A DNA stretch of 64,000 bases from Qingrenia yutianensis (GTDB lineage Bacteria; Bacillota; Clostridia; UMGS1810). Below, in pieces: positions 8,949 through 17,593 of the stretch. The translations under genes and the position numbers were made by a program. How positions within the stretch are numbered: position 1 is the first letter of the stretch; each line of letters opens with the position of its first letter. A model generated the notes under the pieces. The model was given only the letters and a program-made list of their open reading frames with translations. It was not told the origin of the DNA and made no database searches. The stretch is taken from NCBI RefSeq assembly GCF_014385105.1, contig NZ_JACRTE010000005.1, forward strand, positions 140,915 through 204,914, written 5' to 3'.

Positions 8949-10391
8949 ATGAAAAATAACGCAAATTACACAATGCTCACAGATTTTTATGAAATCACCA
9001 TGGCAAACGGCTACCTTGAAAAAGGCTTTTGCGACAGAGAAGTTTGCTTTGATATGTTCTTCCGCAAAATCCCCGACGGAGGCGGATTTGCCGTTATGGC
9101 AGGTGTTGAACAGCTGGTTGATTATCTTGAAAATCTTCATTTTGACGAAAGCGACATAGAATTTCTGCGCTCCAAAAATATGTTCTGCGGCAAGTTTTTG
9201 GACTATCTTAAAAACTTTAAATTTGAGTGCGACGTATGGGCGATTGAGGAGGGGACACCGATTTTCCCCGGCGAGTCGATTGTTAAGGTGAAAGGTCCTG
9301 TTATGCAGGCGCAGTTTATCGAAACAATGCTTCTTCTCACAATCAACCATCAGAGCCTCGTCGCGACAAAGGCAAACAGAATTGTCCGCGCGGCGAAAGG
9401 CAGACCTGTTATGGAATTCGGTTCTCGCCGTGCACAGGGTCCGAACGGCGCTATTGACGGCGCGCGTGCGGCATACATCGCCGGCTGCTGCGGTACTGCC
9501 TGCACAATTTCCGACGTCCGCTACGGCATACCGGCGCTCGGAACAATGGCGCACAGCTGGGTTCAGCTTTTCGACTCGGAATATGAGGCTTTTTGCGCAT
9601 ATGCCGAGATTTATCCCACAAATTGCACGCTTTTGATTGACACCTACAACGTGTTAAAATCGGGACTTCCCAATGCGATAAGAGCGTTTAACGACGTGCT
9701 TGTTCCGAAGGGAATACGTCCTGCCGGTGTAAGAATCGACAGCGGTGACATAACATATTTGAGCAAAAAAATAAGAAAAATTCTCGACGCAGAGGGCTTT
9801 GGCGACTGCAAAATCGTCGCGAGCAACTCGCTCGACGAATATATTATCCGCGACCTGCTCGACCAAGGCGCAATGATTGACTCGTTCGGCGTGGGCGAAA
9901 GGCTTATCACGTCGCGCTCCGAGCCTGTTTTCGGCGGTGTTTACAAGCTTTGCGCAGTGTATGACGAAAACGGCAGAGAAATCCCGAAAATCAAGCTTTC
10001 GGAGAACGTTGCGAAAATCACAACTCCTTGCGCGAAGAATGTTTACAGACTTTATGAAAACGAAACGCACAAGGCGATTGCCGACGTTTTAACGCTCGAA
10101 AAAGAGGACGCGCCGAGCGGCGAATATGAGATTTTCGACCCCGAGCACACCTGGAAGAGAAAGACGATTACCGATTTTTATGCGAAAAACCTTTTGGTTA
10201 AGATTTTTGACAAAGGCAAACGCGTGTATGATTTGCCTGACATCGAGAGCATAAAACAAAAGTGCAAAACCGAGGTGGACAACCTCTGGGACGAGGTGAA
10301 ACGCTGGGAAAATCCGCATAATTATTATGTTGATTTGTCGCTCGATTTGTGGAAAATTAAAGATGAACTTTTGAACAAGAAGTCGTTTTAA
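8949..10391 (+). CDS. pncB: Nicotinate phosphoribosyltransferase
   Basis: The 480-residue protein matches class II NAPRTase from end to end: N-terminal NYTMLTDFYEITMANGYLE, central MEFGSRRAQGPNGAIDGARAAYIAGC, the phosphorylatable histidine motif GTMAHSWVQ near residue 200, and the phosphoribosyl-binding region GVRIDSGDITYLSKK. It makes nicotinate mononucleotide from nicotinate and PRPP, with ATP hydrolysis, in the NAD salvage pathway. No NiaR-type site is evident upstream. A strong terminator follows directly. Confidence 0.97.
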   Translation: MKNNANYTMLTDFYEITMANGYLEKGFCDREVCFDMFFRKIPDGGGFAVMAGVEQLVDYLENLHFDESDIEFLRSKNMFCGKFLDYLKNFKFECDVWAIEEGTPIFPGESIVKVKGPVMQAQFIETMLLLTINHQSLVATKANRIVRAAKGRPVMEFGSRRAQGPNGAIDGARAAYIAGCCGTACTISDVRYGIPALGTMAHSWVQLFDSEYEAFCAYAEIYPTNCTLLIDTYNVLKSGLPNAIRAFNDVLVPKGIRPAGVRIDSGDITYLSKKIRKILDAEGFGDCKIVASNSLDEYIIRDLLDQGAMIDSFGVGERLITSRSEPVFGGVYKLCAVYDENGREIPKIKLSENVAKITTPCAKNVYRLYENETHKAIADVLTLEKEDAPSGEYEIFDPEHTWKRKTITDFYAKNLLVKIFDKGKRVYDLPDIESIKQKCKTEVDNLWDEVKRWENPHNYYVDLSLDLWKIKDELLNKKSF

Positions 10392-10402
10392 GACAGCGTG
10401 AT

Positions 10403-10437
10403 GGTTTGTAAGGGTGTTTCCCTTACAAACCCTTTTT
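10403..10437 (+). terminator. Intrinsic terminator after pncB
   Basis: GGTTTGTAAGGG and its complement CCCTTACAAACC form a 12-bp stem with a short TGTTTC loop (10403-10432), followed by TTTTT. Confidence 0.85.
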
Positions 10438-10465
10438 GTTTTTCCTTAATGTTACAGTTTTCCCA

Positions 10466-10834
10466 TCATATCAAAAATAGGTTATCGTAATTTTTCTTTT
10501 GCTCCGCAGGCACCGCTTTTGGCGCAAAAGCGGTGGGAAAACGTGGGGGTTTCGATTCCCCCACACCCCACAAACGACAAGGGCTCTGCCCTTGACCCGT
10601 TCTGCAAACGTTAATTTTTCGGCGAACGGTTTATTTCTGGTTTTTGTTTGAAAAATATTTTCGATTATCTGTTGTTTGAATGATTTGATTGTTACGAGGG
10701 GTCTTGGGGTGAAACCCCAAGCCGTTTAGGGGTGCGGGGGAATCGGAACCCCCACGCTTTTGAGGCACTTTTACTCTAAAAGTGCCCCCGCGGAGCGAGA
10801 AGAAAAAATAACATATTTTATGTTTTTGATATGA
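10466..10834. mobile_element. Inverted-repeat (MITE-like) element, copy 1
   Basis: A 369-bp non-coding block bounded by terminal inverted repeats: TCATATCAAAAA at 10466-10477 and its complement TTTTTGATATGA at 10823-10834. Inside are six further palindromes, including GCACCGCTTTT/AAAAGCGGTG, GTGGGGG/CCCCCAC, AGGGCTCTGCCCT, CTTGGGGTGAAACCCCAAG, GCGGGGG/CCCCCAC and GGCACTTTT/AAAAGTGCC. The same block is at 54891-55256 in opposite orientation and nearly identical. The bases flanking this copy are CA on both sides, compatible with a 2-bp target duplication. No open frame of note is inside, so movement would need a transposase from elsewhere. It could also be a structured, terminator-like repeat. 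Confidence 0.7.
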
Positions 10835-10854
10835 CACAGTAAACTGCAATTTTA

Positions 10855-10884
10855 AAGAAGAATTGTAAGGGAAACCTCCCTTAC
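10855..10884 (-). terminator. Possible intrinsic terminator overlapping the PBP stop codon
   Basis: GTAAGGG (10865-10871) pairs with CCCTTAC (10878-10884) across a 6-nt loop; the minus-strand sequence that follows is only moderately U-rich. The stem includes the stop codon of the PBP gene. Confidence 0.45.
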
Positions 10885-12335
10885 TCCGTAATCCCCCTCG
10901 CTATATCCAAAAATACCTTTCCTGCCTCCGCACCGCTCTGTCCGTTTTCGAGGAACACCGCCATTGCATATTTCGGTTTTTCATACGGGAAAAATCCCAC
11001 AAACCAGCCGTGAACCATAAGAGAACCGTTTTCCTCCCAACCCGTCTGCGCACTGCCCGTTTTTCCGCATATTTTCAATTTTTTGTCATACGCTGTTCTG
11101 CCCGTCCCCTGCGCGACTGCAAGGTACATCATATCCTTTATTTTATCGGCGGTGTCACGGCTCACAACCTGTTTTTCGCTCTCGTAATAAAACCCGCCGT
11201 CACCGCCGTTGTCAAACGCTTTTCCCTTGACAATATTAACGTTTTTCATCACACCGCCGTTTGCGATAACCGCCGTCATACGCACCGCCTGCAACGGTGT
11301 AATCATAATCTTCCCCTGCCCTATCGCGCTGTTCGCGGTGTCGCACCTTGTCGGACCAACCTCGGCACTGCCGTGTTTTTCGCCGTCTATACCGCACACA
11401 ATTTCGCCTATCCCGAATTTTTTCGCCATATCGCACAGCTTATCAGAACCCGCCGAAATTGCCAAATCATAAAAACAAACATTGCACGACTTTGCAAAAG
11501 CGCTGTAAAAATCAAGTTCGCCGTGCCCTTCTTTTTTGTTGCACACAAATTCTATGCCGTCGATATTTTCCGCACCGGCACAAAAATCGGTAAAATTTTC
11601 GCCGACTGCGCCGTTTTCCAGCGCCGCCGCGGCGGTTACGATTTTAAAAATACTGCCTGCGTTATACTCCGACACCGCGCGGTTTATAAGCTCCGTTCCG
11701 CCGTTTTTTATATATTTTTCAACGTTATTCTGGTCAAAATCGGGGCGTGACGCCATTGCAAGAACGTCAAAGCTTTCAACGTCCAAAACCACTGCCGCGC
11801 CGTTTTTTCCGCACTTGTCAAGCGCGTTTTCCGCCGATTTCTGAATGTGATAATCAAGCGTCAGCTGTATGCCCTTTTGCATTTCGCCGTCGTTTTTCAC
11901 CGTTTCGGGCAAAGCTTTTATGCTGTTGCTGTTGACGTCGCCGATTGAGCTGAAAACATAGCTTCCCTCGCCCGAAAGATACGAATTAAACCGTTTTTCA
12001 AGTCCGCTCGCGCCGTCGTTTTTCGCGTCGACGTAACCTACCAAATGACGCGCAAGACTGCGCTCGTCGTAACGCTTTGTTACGTTGTAGCGCACGCTTT
12101 TCCCGTTGCCGTCGTCCTTTTTTAGAATATAACTTCGGCCATCGACGAACGGGATATAATTTCGGTCGTAAATCATACCGCGGTAGATTTTCACGGTTGT
12201 GGGAATAAGGTGCTGTTTCGACGCGGCATAGGTAAATTTTTCCTTGTCGAAAATCACGATTTTCAGCATAACAACGAGCAAAAGCGCACAGCATACCGCA
12301 AAAATTTTAAAAACCGATTTGCATCTTTTTTCCAT
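10881..12335 (-). CDS. Class B penicillin-binding protein (FtsI-like transpeptidase)
   Basis: The 484-residue protein has one N-terminal membrane helix (residues 9-27), a shortened dimerisation region containing GMIYDRNYIPFVDGRSY, and a transpeptidase domain from about residue 165. The catalytic motifs are SxxK in YNAGSIFKIVT, SxN as SCN in FAKSCNVCFYD, and KTG in ICGKTGSAQTGWE. It crosslinks peptidoglycan stems outside the membrane. It has no PASTA repeats and is clearly shorter than the SpoVD/PBP2B homologue in the dcw cluster of this window, so it is a second, distinct class B enzyme, perhaps acting at another stage such as sporulation. It is divergently placed from yunB. Confidence 0.92.
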   Translation of the reverse strand: MEKRCKSVFKIFAVCCALLLVVMLKIVIFDKEKFTYAASKQHLIPTTVKIYRGMIYDRNYIPFVDGRSYILKKDDGNGKSVRYNVTKRYDERSLARHLVGYVDAKNDGASGLEKRFNSYLSGEGSYVFSSIGDVNSNSIKALPETVKNDGEMQKGIQLTLDYHIQKSAENALDKCGKNGAAVVLDVESFDVLAMASRPDFDQNNVEKYIKNGGTELINRAVSEYNAGSIFKIVTAAAALENGAVGENFTDFCAGAENIDGIEFVCNKKEGHGELDFYSAFAKSCNVCFYDLAISAGSDKLCDMAKKFGIGEIVCGIDGEKHGSAEVGPTRCDTANSAIGQGKIMITPLQAVRMTAVIANGGVMKNVNIVKGKAFDNGGDGGFYYESEKQVVSRDTADKIKDMMYLAVAQGTGRTAYDKKLKICGKTGSAQTGWEENGSLMVHGWFVGFFPYEKPKYAMAVFLENGQSGAEAGKVFLDIARGITE

Positions 12336-12416
12336 TTATCTCACCAAAAATCAGTATCCCACGCGCGGTGTAAATTTATTCGCGCATAACGCATATAATG
12401 AATACGGGTGAGCAAA

Positions 12417-13076
12417 ATGTTCAGAAAAAGACGGCGGATTTTTCCGTTTTTTATATTTTTTCTTGTCACGGCGGTTTTGGTTTTTTCCGCGTCGTTTGTG
12501 CGTCCGCTGGTGATGTCGGTTGCAAACACGCACCTTAAAAACACCGCCGTGCGCATAATAAACACCGCGGTGCTGAAAAATCTCTCCGACGGGAGCGCGG
12601 ATTACAGCGATATTGTAACGGTGTCGAAGGACGCAAACGAGCGCGTGAGCGCGCTTTCGGTGAATTTTTCGCAGGTGAACAAAATCAAGGCAGGGCTTAC
12701 GCTCGACATTTTAAACGGCATAACAAAATCGGACCGCGCCGACATTGCAATACCGCTCGGAAACTTTTTTTCAAACGAATTTATGTGGGGAACGGGTCCG
12801 AAAATACCGTTTAAAATTATGCCGAACCCAACTGTTGACGTGAATTTCCGCGACGATTTTACGTCGGCAGGAGTGAACCAAACGGTGCACAAAATCTATC
12901 TTGACGTTGACGCAAACGTGTCTGCCGCCGTGCCAGCGGTGAAAACGGGCGCGCGCGTGAAAACGTCGTTTCTCATTGCGCAAACCGTGATTGTGGGCGA
13001 AGTGCCCGAAACATACACGGGAATTAACGAAATTCCCGGAAGCATTGAGGACTACATACTCGACGTTACGCCGTAG
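12417..13076 (+). CDS. yunB: Sporulation protein YunB
   Basis: I choose the ATG at 12417, seven bases after GGGTG; an in-frame GTG at 12408 is the alternative. The 219-residue protein has a basic N-terminus, one membrane helix at about residues 9-28, and an extracytoplasmic domain with the YunB signatures IPLGNFFSNEFMWGTGPKIPFKI and a C-terminal EVPETYTGINEIPGS. YunB is a mother-cell sporulation protein of unknown biochemistry in Bacillus. A CATATAAT stretch at about 12391-12398 could be the -10 of a sporulation sigma factor, but I cannot assign it. Confidence 0.92.
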   Translation: MFRKRRRIFPFFIFFLVTAVLVFSASFVRPLVMSVANTHLKNTAVRIINTAVLKNLSDGSADYSDIVTVSKDANERVSALSVNFSQVNKIKAGLTLDILNGITKSDRADIAIPLGNFFSNEFMWGTGPKIPFKIMPNPTVDVNFRDDFTSAGVNQTVHKIYLDVDANVSAAVPAVKTGARVKTSFLIAQTVIVGEVPETYTGINEIPGSIEDYILDVTP

Positions 13077-13089
13077 AATAAGCAAAAAT

Positions 13090-13121
13090 ATGCACCTCAA
13101 AACCGAGGTGCATAAAATTTT
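13090..13121. terminator. Convergent intrinsic terminator between yunB and radC
   Basis: A 9-bp stem ATGCACCTC/GAGGTGCAT (13090-13113, loop AAAACC) followed by AAAATTTT on the plus strand; the minus strand also has a U-run, so it can serve both convergent genes. Confidence 0.75.
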
Positions 13122-13132
13122 AATCATTTATT

Positions 13133-14248
13133 TTAATACATTCCGCGCGTATCTCTGCCGATCATTCCGCGCTCTGCAAGGCTTGTATACCGGTCGTTGC
13201 AGCACACGATATGGTCAATCAGCGGAACGCCTATACCGTCGAGCAGTTTGCTGATTTTATCCGTAACTCTTATGTCGTTATCCGACGGGTGGACGCAGTT
13301 GCCGGTATGGTTATGTGCAATGGCAACGGTGTTTGCCCTGTATTTTATAACACTTTTCAAAACCTTGCGCGGATAAAACGCAGTTTCGTTTTCCGTACCC
13401 TTGCTTATGGGCGCAACCTTTTTGAGCCTGCGCTTTGCGTCCAGAATAAGCACAATAAAGTTTTCTTCGGGGTGCAGTTTGAAATAATCGGTGCAGAACC
13501 CGCCCATCACATCTTTATTCGGGAGCGGTATGCCCTCTTTCTTATAGGAATTTAGAAAAATTATAAGCTGACGGCAAAAATTGATAAGAAGCGCGCTTTT
13601 ATCTCCCACGCCCTTAACATCGCGGAGGTCGGAAATATCGGCTTTGAGAACATCCTCAAGACTTCCGAACTCGTTTATAAGGCGATGCGCAATCGGGTTT
13701 GTGTCACGGCGCTTATATACAAAATACAAAAGAAATTCCAGAACCTCGTGCTCGGCAAAACCCTCCAGACCGAGATTTTCATAGCGCTCATAAAGACGCG
13801 CGCGGTGTCCGCTGTGAATATTTTCGTCCGGCTCATCCTCGGCGGTTTCGTCATCGGCGTCATCTTCAAAGCCGTTTGTATGCGCACCGGTATCGCTGAA
13901 TTTAACCGAAATAACCTTCGGTTTTTCCGTCTTTTCGGTTTTTTTCGTTTCCGAATTTTCTGATTTATCTTTTTCGGATTTTTTGTCCGGCTTAATTTCT
14001 TTCTTTGCGCTCTTTGCCTTGTCCGCAAAGGTGAAGTCTATGTCAAATTTTATATCGGATATGTCACCGCCGGTCTGAACGTCCGTTTCTGCAAGATTTT
14101 CCGCGCCGTTAAGACTGTCCGACAAAACTTCAATTCCGAACCTTTCATCAATGCCTACCGTTTTGTAACCGCTTCCGTCCGCTTTCGGAACAAAGGCCTG
14201 TTTGCCGACAAACAAAGTGCCGTCGGGAAAATTCATCTTATTGTTCAT
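13133..14248 (-). CDS. radC: RadC/MPN-domain protein with long charged N-terminal extension
   Basis: The start is placed at the ATG at 14246-14248 after an AAGGA site, giving 371 residues; RadC proteins are usually about 220-230. The C-terminal ~220 residues are a complete RadC: a helix-hairpin-helix region (LEDVLKADISDLRDVKGVGDKSA) and a JAMM/MPN metal motif in the form HNH-7 residues-SDND, with TGN in place of the usual PSG. The first ~140 residues are low complexity: a short folded-looking start (FPDGTLFVGKQAFVPK), then a Lys/Glu/Ser-rich linker and an acidic stretch. RadC's role is unresolved. It follows tlyA closely on the same strand. Confidence 0.88.
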   Translation of the reverse strand: MNNKMNFPDGTLFVGKQAFVPKADGSGYKTVGIDERFGIEVLSDSLNGAENLAETDVQTGGDISDIKFDIDFTFADKAKSAKKEIKPDKKSEKDKSENSETKKTEKTEKPKVISVKFSDTGAHTNGFEDDADDETAEDEPDENIHSGHRARLYERYENLGLEGFAEHEVLEFLLYFVYKRRDTNPIAHRLINEFGSLEDVLKADISDLRDVKGVGDKSALLINFCRQLIIFLNSYKKEGIPLPNKDVMGGFCTDYFKLHPEENFIVLILDAKRRLKKVAPISKGTENETAFYPRKVLKSVIKYRANTVAIAHNHTGNCVHPSDNDIRVTDKISKLLDGIGVPLIDHIVCCNDRYTSLAERGMIGRDTRGMY

Positions 14249-14276
14249 CGCCAAAATTCCTTTCTTTAATAAAATT

Positions 14277-15110
14277 TCAGTTTTCCGTCGTATGCGCCGA
14301 ATTTACAACGTTTTCCGCGGTTTCTTCCTGATTTTCTTCGCCGATAATTCCGCTTGTTTCGGCATTTTTCGACAAAAACATCAAAAATTCTATGTTTCCC
14401 TCGGGGCCTTTAATAGGTGAAAAATCAAGTCCTATGGGGTAAAGATTTGATAAGCGCGCGAGGTTTAAACAGTTTAAAATAACCTTTTTATGCACCTCTT
14501 TGTCGCGCACAACGCCTTTTTTGCCTACCTCCTCGCGTCCTGCCTCAAACTGCGGTTTGATAAGCGCAACGCACAGTCCGTCATTCGACAAAAGCGAATA
14601 AACAACGGGAAGAATGTGCTTTAGCGAGATAAAAGAAACGTCTATCGAAACAAAATCAATATCGTCTTTTATAAGCTCCAAATCGAGATACCTCACGTTT
14701 GTGCGCTCGATATTCACCACGCGTTCGTCGTTTCGCAGTTTCCACGCAAGCTGACCGTAACCGACATCGATGGAATACACCTTTTTTGCGCCGTTTTGAA
14801 GCATACAGTCGGTAAATCCGCCCGTTGACGCGCCGATGTCGACGCACACCCTGCCGTTAAGGTCAATGTCAAAAACATCTACCGCCTTTTCAAGTTTAAG
14901 ACCGCCCCGGCTGACGTATTTAAGCGTGTTTCCGCGTATTTCGAGAAAGTCGCCGTCACCCGTTTTGTCGCCTGCCTTGAGCGCCTTTTGCCCGTTGACG
15001 TAAACAATCCCCTCCATTATGTATGCCTTTGCCTTTTCTCTGCTCTCGGCAAGACCTTTATTAACAAGCGCCGTATCCAATCGTTCTTTCAAGCTAAAAC
15101 CCCTAATCAT
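14277..15110 (-). CDS. tlyA: TlyA family rRNA (cytidine-2'-O)-methyltransferase
   Basis: The ATG overlaps the dxs stop codon by ATGA, showing translational coupling. The 277-residue protein has an N-terminal S4 RNA-binding domain (about residues 6-66, KERLDTALVNKGLAESREKAKAYI) and an FtsJ-like Rossmann methyltransferase domain with SAM motif I VDIGASTGGFTDCML near 91-106 and a later FVSIDVSFISL. The last ~25 residues are an acidic tail beyond the family core. The dxs-tlyA order downstream of OLE RNA/oapA is the arrangement known for OLE loci. Confidence 0.94.
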   Translation of the reverse strand: MIRGFSLKERLDTALVNKGLAESREKAKAYIMEGIVYVNGQKALKAGDKTGDGDFLEIRGNTLKYVSRGGLKLEKAVDVFDIDLNGRVCVDIGASTGGFTDCMLQNGAKKVYSIDVGYGQLAWKLRNDERVVNIERTNVRYLDLELIKDDIDFVSIDVSFISLKHILPVVYSLLSNDGLCVALIKPQFEAGREEVGKKGVVRDKEVHKKVILNCLNLARLSNLYPIGLDFSPIKGPEGNIEFLMFLSKNAETSGIIGEENQEETAENVVNSAHTTEN

Positions 15111-16942
15111 AAATTATTCAAAGCATTTTCTATTTTTTCGGCAACGCCCTTGCCGTCAAGACCGTATTTTTCAAAAAGTTCACGCGCTTTTCCGTGCGGA
15201 ATAAATTCGTCGCCCCAGCCGATATTAACAAAATTTCTGATGTTTGAATTTACCGCGAGATAGCTTCCGAAACCGCCGTTTACAAGGTTGTCCTCCAGCG
15301 TGAAAACAAGCTTGCATTTTTTGGAATATTCCTCCAAAAGCGCCATGTCAAACGGCTTTACACTGCGAACGTTTATGTGTGCAGCGGATATATTTTTCTC
15401 TTTTAAAATTTTAACCGCGCTTTTCGCGATTTTGTTCATTCTGCCGACCGCAAAAATCGCCGCGTCATATCCGTCGTTTACAACGCACGCCTTGCCGATT
15501 TCAAAATCCGGCAAACTGTCGTCAAGCGAAATTGCACCGCGCGGATAGCGTATCGCAACGGGCGAATTTGCCTCATACAGCGCGTATTTCATCATCTGTT
15601 CAAGCTCTTTATAAGTTGTGGGCGCCAAAATTTTCATATTCGGCATATGCGAAAGATACGACAAATCGAAAATTCCCTGATGCGTTTCGCCGTCCTCGCC
15701 CACAATTCCTGCCCTGTCCACAAGAAAAACAACGTTTAAATTTTGCAGGCAAACGTCGTGGATAAGCTGGTCGTACGCACGCTGTAAAAACGTGGAATAC
15801 ACCGCAACCACGGGCTTTAAACCTCCTGCCGCCATACCTGCCGCGGTGGTGACCATATGCTGTTCGGCAATGCCGACATCAAAAAACCTTTTCGGGAATT
15901 TTTTCGCAAAATCGCAAAGTCCGCACCCGGCACCCATTGCCGCGGTGAGCGCGACGATTTTTTCATCTTGCAGCGCAAGGCTTTTTAAAATTTCGCCCGA
16001 CGCAGACGAAAAACTAATCGCATTTTTGGTTATAATTGTAGCTTTTCTGCTCACTCCGTGAAATTCTTCGGGGTGCGTTTCCGCGCTTTCGTAGCCCATT
16101 CCTTTTTTTGTGAACGTGTGTATAAGAACAGGTCCGTCAAGCTCTTTTGCGCGCTCAAAAACCTTTGTGAGCATTTCGATATTATGCCCGTCTATAATTC
16201 CGATATATGTAAATCCGAGATTTTCAAAAACTCCGCCGGCAATGGCAGAATATTTAAACGCGTCTTTTACTGTTGAAATAGCGTGTTTTGCAACATCTCC
16301 GGCTTTTCCCATTTTTGAAAGCAGATTGTTAACGCTGTCTTTTGTGTGAAGATATTTTTTCGCCGTGCGCAGACGCGAAAGATATTCCGACATTCCGCCG
16401 ACGTTTTTTTCGATAGACATTTCGTTGTCGTTCAAAATTACCAAAAGCTTCGTTTTGCTTGTGCCTGCGTCGCTCAAAGCCTCGTAAACCATACCTCCGC
16501 CCAGTGCGCCGTCGCCGAGAAACGCACAAACGTTGTAATCCTCTCCGAGAAGGTCGCGCGCACGCGCCATTCCGAGCGCCGCCGACACCGATGTGCTTGC
16601 GTGCCCTGCCGCAAAAGCGTCATATTCGCTTTCGGACGGCTTGGGAAATCCCGAAAGTCCGCCCATTTGACGGATTGTAGAAAATTTTTCATACCGCCCC
16701 GTGAGCATTTTGTGAACGTAGCTTTGATGCCCGACGTCAAACACGATTTTGTCTTTCGGGCAGTCAAAAACAAGGTGATATGCCAGCGTAAGCTCCACAA
16801 CACCCAGGTTTGACGCAAGATGACCGCCTGTTTTCATAACGTTTTCCACAAGCGCACGGCGGATTTCTCCGCACAGTGCAGGGTAATCCTGCTTATTTAT
16901 TTTTTTTAAATCATCGGGAGATTTAATTTTTTCAAGAAACAT
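15107..16942 (-). CDS. dxs: 1-deoxy-D-xylulose-5-phosphate synthase
   Basis: At 611 residues it has standard length. Thiamine-diphosphate binding motif GDGALGGGMVYEAL lies near residue 143, the catalytic and cofactor-binding GIAEQHMVTTAAGMA near 360, and the transketolase C-domain follows. It condenses pyruvate and glyceraldehyde 3-phosphate to DXP, the first step of the MEP isoprenoid pathway. It starts two bases after the oapA stop and overlaps tlyA by four bases, so oapA-dxs-tlyA form one translational unit. Confidence 0.97.
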   Translation of the reverse strand: MFLEKIKSPDDLKKINKQDYPALCGEIRRALVENVMKTGGHLASNLGVVELTLAYHLVFDCPKDKIVFDVGHQSYVHKMLTGRYEKFSTIRQMGGLSGFPKPSESEYDAFAAGHASTSVSAALGMARARDLLGEDYNVCAFLGDGALGGGMVYEALSDAGTSKTKLLVILNDNEMSIEKNVGGMSEYLSRLRTAKKYLHTKDSVNNLLSKMGKAGDVAKHAISTVKDAFKYSAIAGGVFENLGFTYIGIIDGHNIEMLTKVFERAKELDGPVLIHTFTKKGMGYESAETHPEEFHGVSRKATIITKNAISFSSASGEILKSLALQDEKIVALTAAMGAGCGLCDFAKKFPKRFFDVGIAEQHMVTTAAGMAAGGLKPVVAVYSTFLQRAYDQLIHDVCLQNLNVVFLVDRAGIVGEDGETHQGIFDLSYLSHMPNMKILAPTTYKELEQMMKYALYEANSPVAIRYPRGAISLDDSLPDFEIGKACVVNDGYDAAIFAVGRMNKIAKSAVKILKEKNISAAHINVRSVKPFDMALLEEYSKKCKLVFTLEDNLVNGGFGSYLAVNSNIRNFVNIGWGDEFIPHGKARELFEKYGLDGKGVAEKIENALNNL

Positions 16943-16944
16943 TT

Positions 16945-17526
16945 TCAGCGCTCTTTCTTCTTTTGTTTTTTACCGCCGGCTTTGCCGAATGTGAAGATAT
17001 TTTTGATAAAATGCATAACAATGCCTGCGCCCTGAATGATGTCGTGGCTCTTTGTCATTGCAACGTTTTTGCCCGCCGCCTTTCCGCCGACCGTCACCGC
17101 CGCAACAATTCCCGAAAGGACGAGGTTTAAAAACATCTCATCGCCGTTGTGATATTTCACCGCGATAATCGTTACAATCGCGCCGGCAAGTCCGCCCGAC
17201 ACAACGCCGACGGTATCGCCGATAACATCGTTGCAGATGTTTGACACCTTTTCCGCGCTTCTTATAAGCGAAATTGCCTCTTTTCCGCCGGGTATGCCTT
17301 TTGCGTTGCGCGCGTGAAACGGCGTTTCGGACGCGCTTGTTACCGCAATTCCGACAATGTCAAAAATAATGCCGATTAAAACCACGCACACCAGCACAAA
17401 AAACGCCCAGACAATACTCACCTTTTCAATGAGCAGATTTGTCACCACGTTGATTGATACCGACAAAAAAAAGGTGAATACGGTAATTTTAAGCGGCCAG
17501 AGATTATATTTTTTCTGTTTTTTCAT
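16945..17526 (-). CDS. oapA: OLE-associated protein A (OapA), small multi-pass membrane protein
   Basis: The 193-residue protein has hydrophobic segments at about 12-31, 37-61, 105-125 and 132-150, a central polar region with RSAEKVSNICNDVIGD (an RxxxxxxxxxD-type conserved-looking patch), and a very basic C-terminus ending in GGKKQKKKER. Size, topology and its position directly downstream of a ~690-nt structured RNA and upstream of dxs-tlyA match OapA, the membrane protein that binds OLE RNA and recruits it to the membrane. The identification rests on context plus topology. An alternative description is a CorB/CNNM-related small membrane protein. Confidence 0.82.
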   Translation of the reverse strand: MKKQKKYNLWPLKITVFTFFLSVSINVVTNLLIEKVSIVWAFFVLVCVVLIGIIFDIVGIAVTSASETPFHARNAKGIPGGKEAISLIRSAEKVSNICNDVIGDTVGVVSGGLAGAIVTIIAVKYHNGDEMFLNLVLSGIVAAVTVGGKAAGKNVAMTKSHDIIQGAGIVMHFIKNIFTFGKAGGKKQKKKER

Positions 17527-17565
17527 TTCTCTTTAAAAAAATCCTCGCAAATATTTTTTGATAAA

Positions 17566-17593
17566 TATACAAAAACGGGCGCAAAACCCGTTT
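17566..17593 (-). terminator. Intrinsic terminator at the 3' end of OLE RNA
   Basis: On the minus strand AAACGGG (17587-17593) pairs with CCCGTTT (17573-17579), loop of seven, followed by TTTTT. It separates the OLE RNA from oapA, so oapA must rely on read-through or a separate promoter that I cannot identify. Confidence 0.75.

Noticed and set aside
10510..10580. tRNA gene suggested by a T-arm-like GGGGGTTTCGATTCCCCC hairpin
   Set aside because: No acceptor, D or anticodon stems are found around it, the loop is eight bases rather than seven, and the same hairpin recurs as part of the 0.37-kb repeat.
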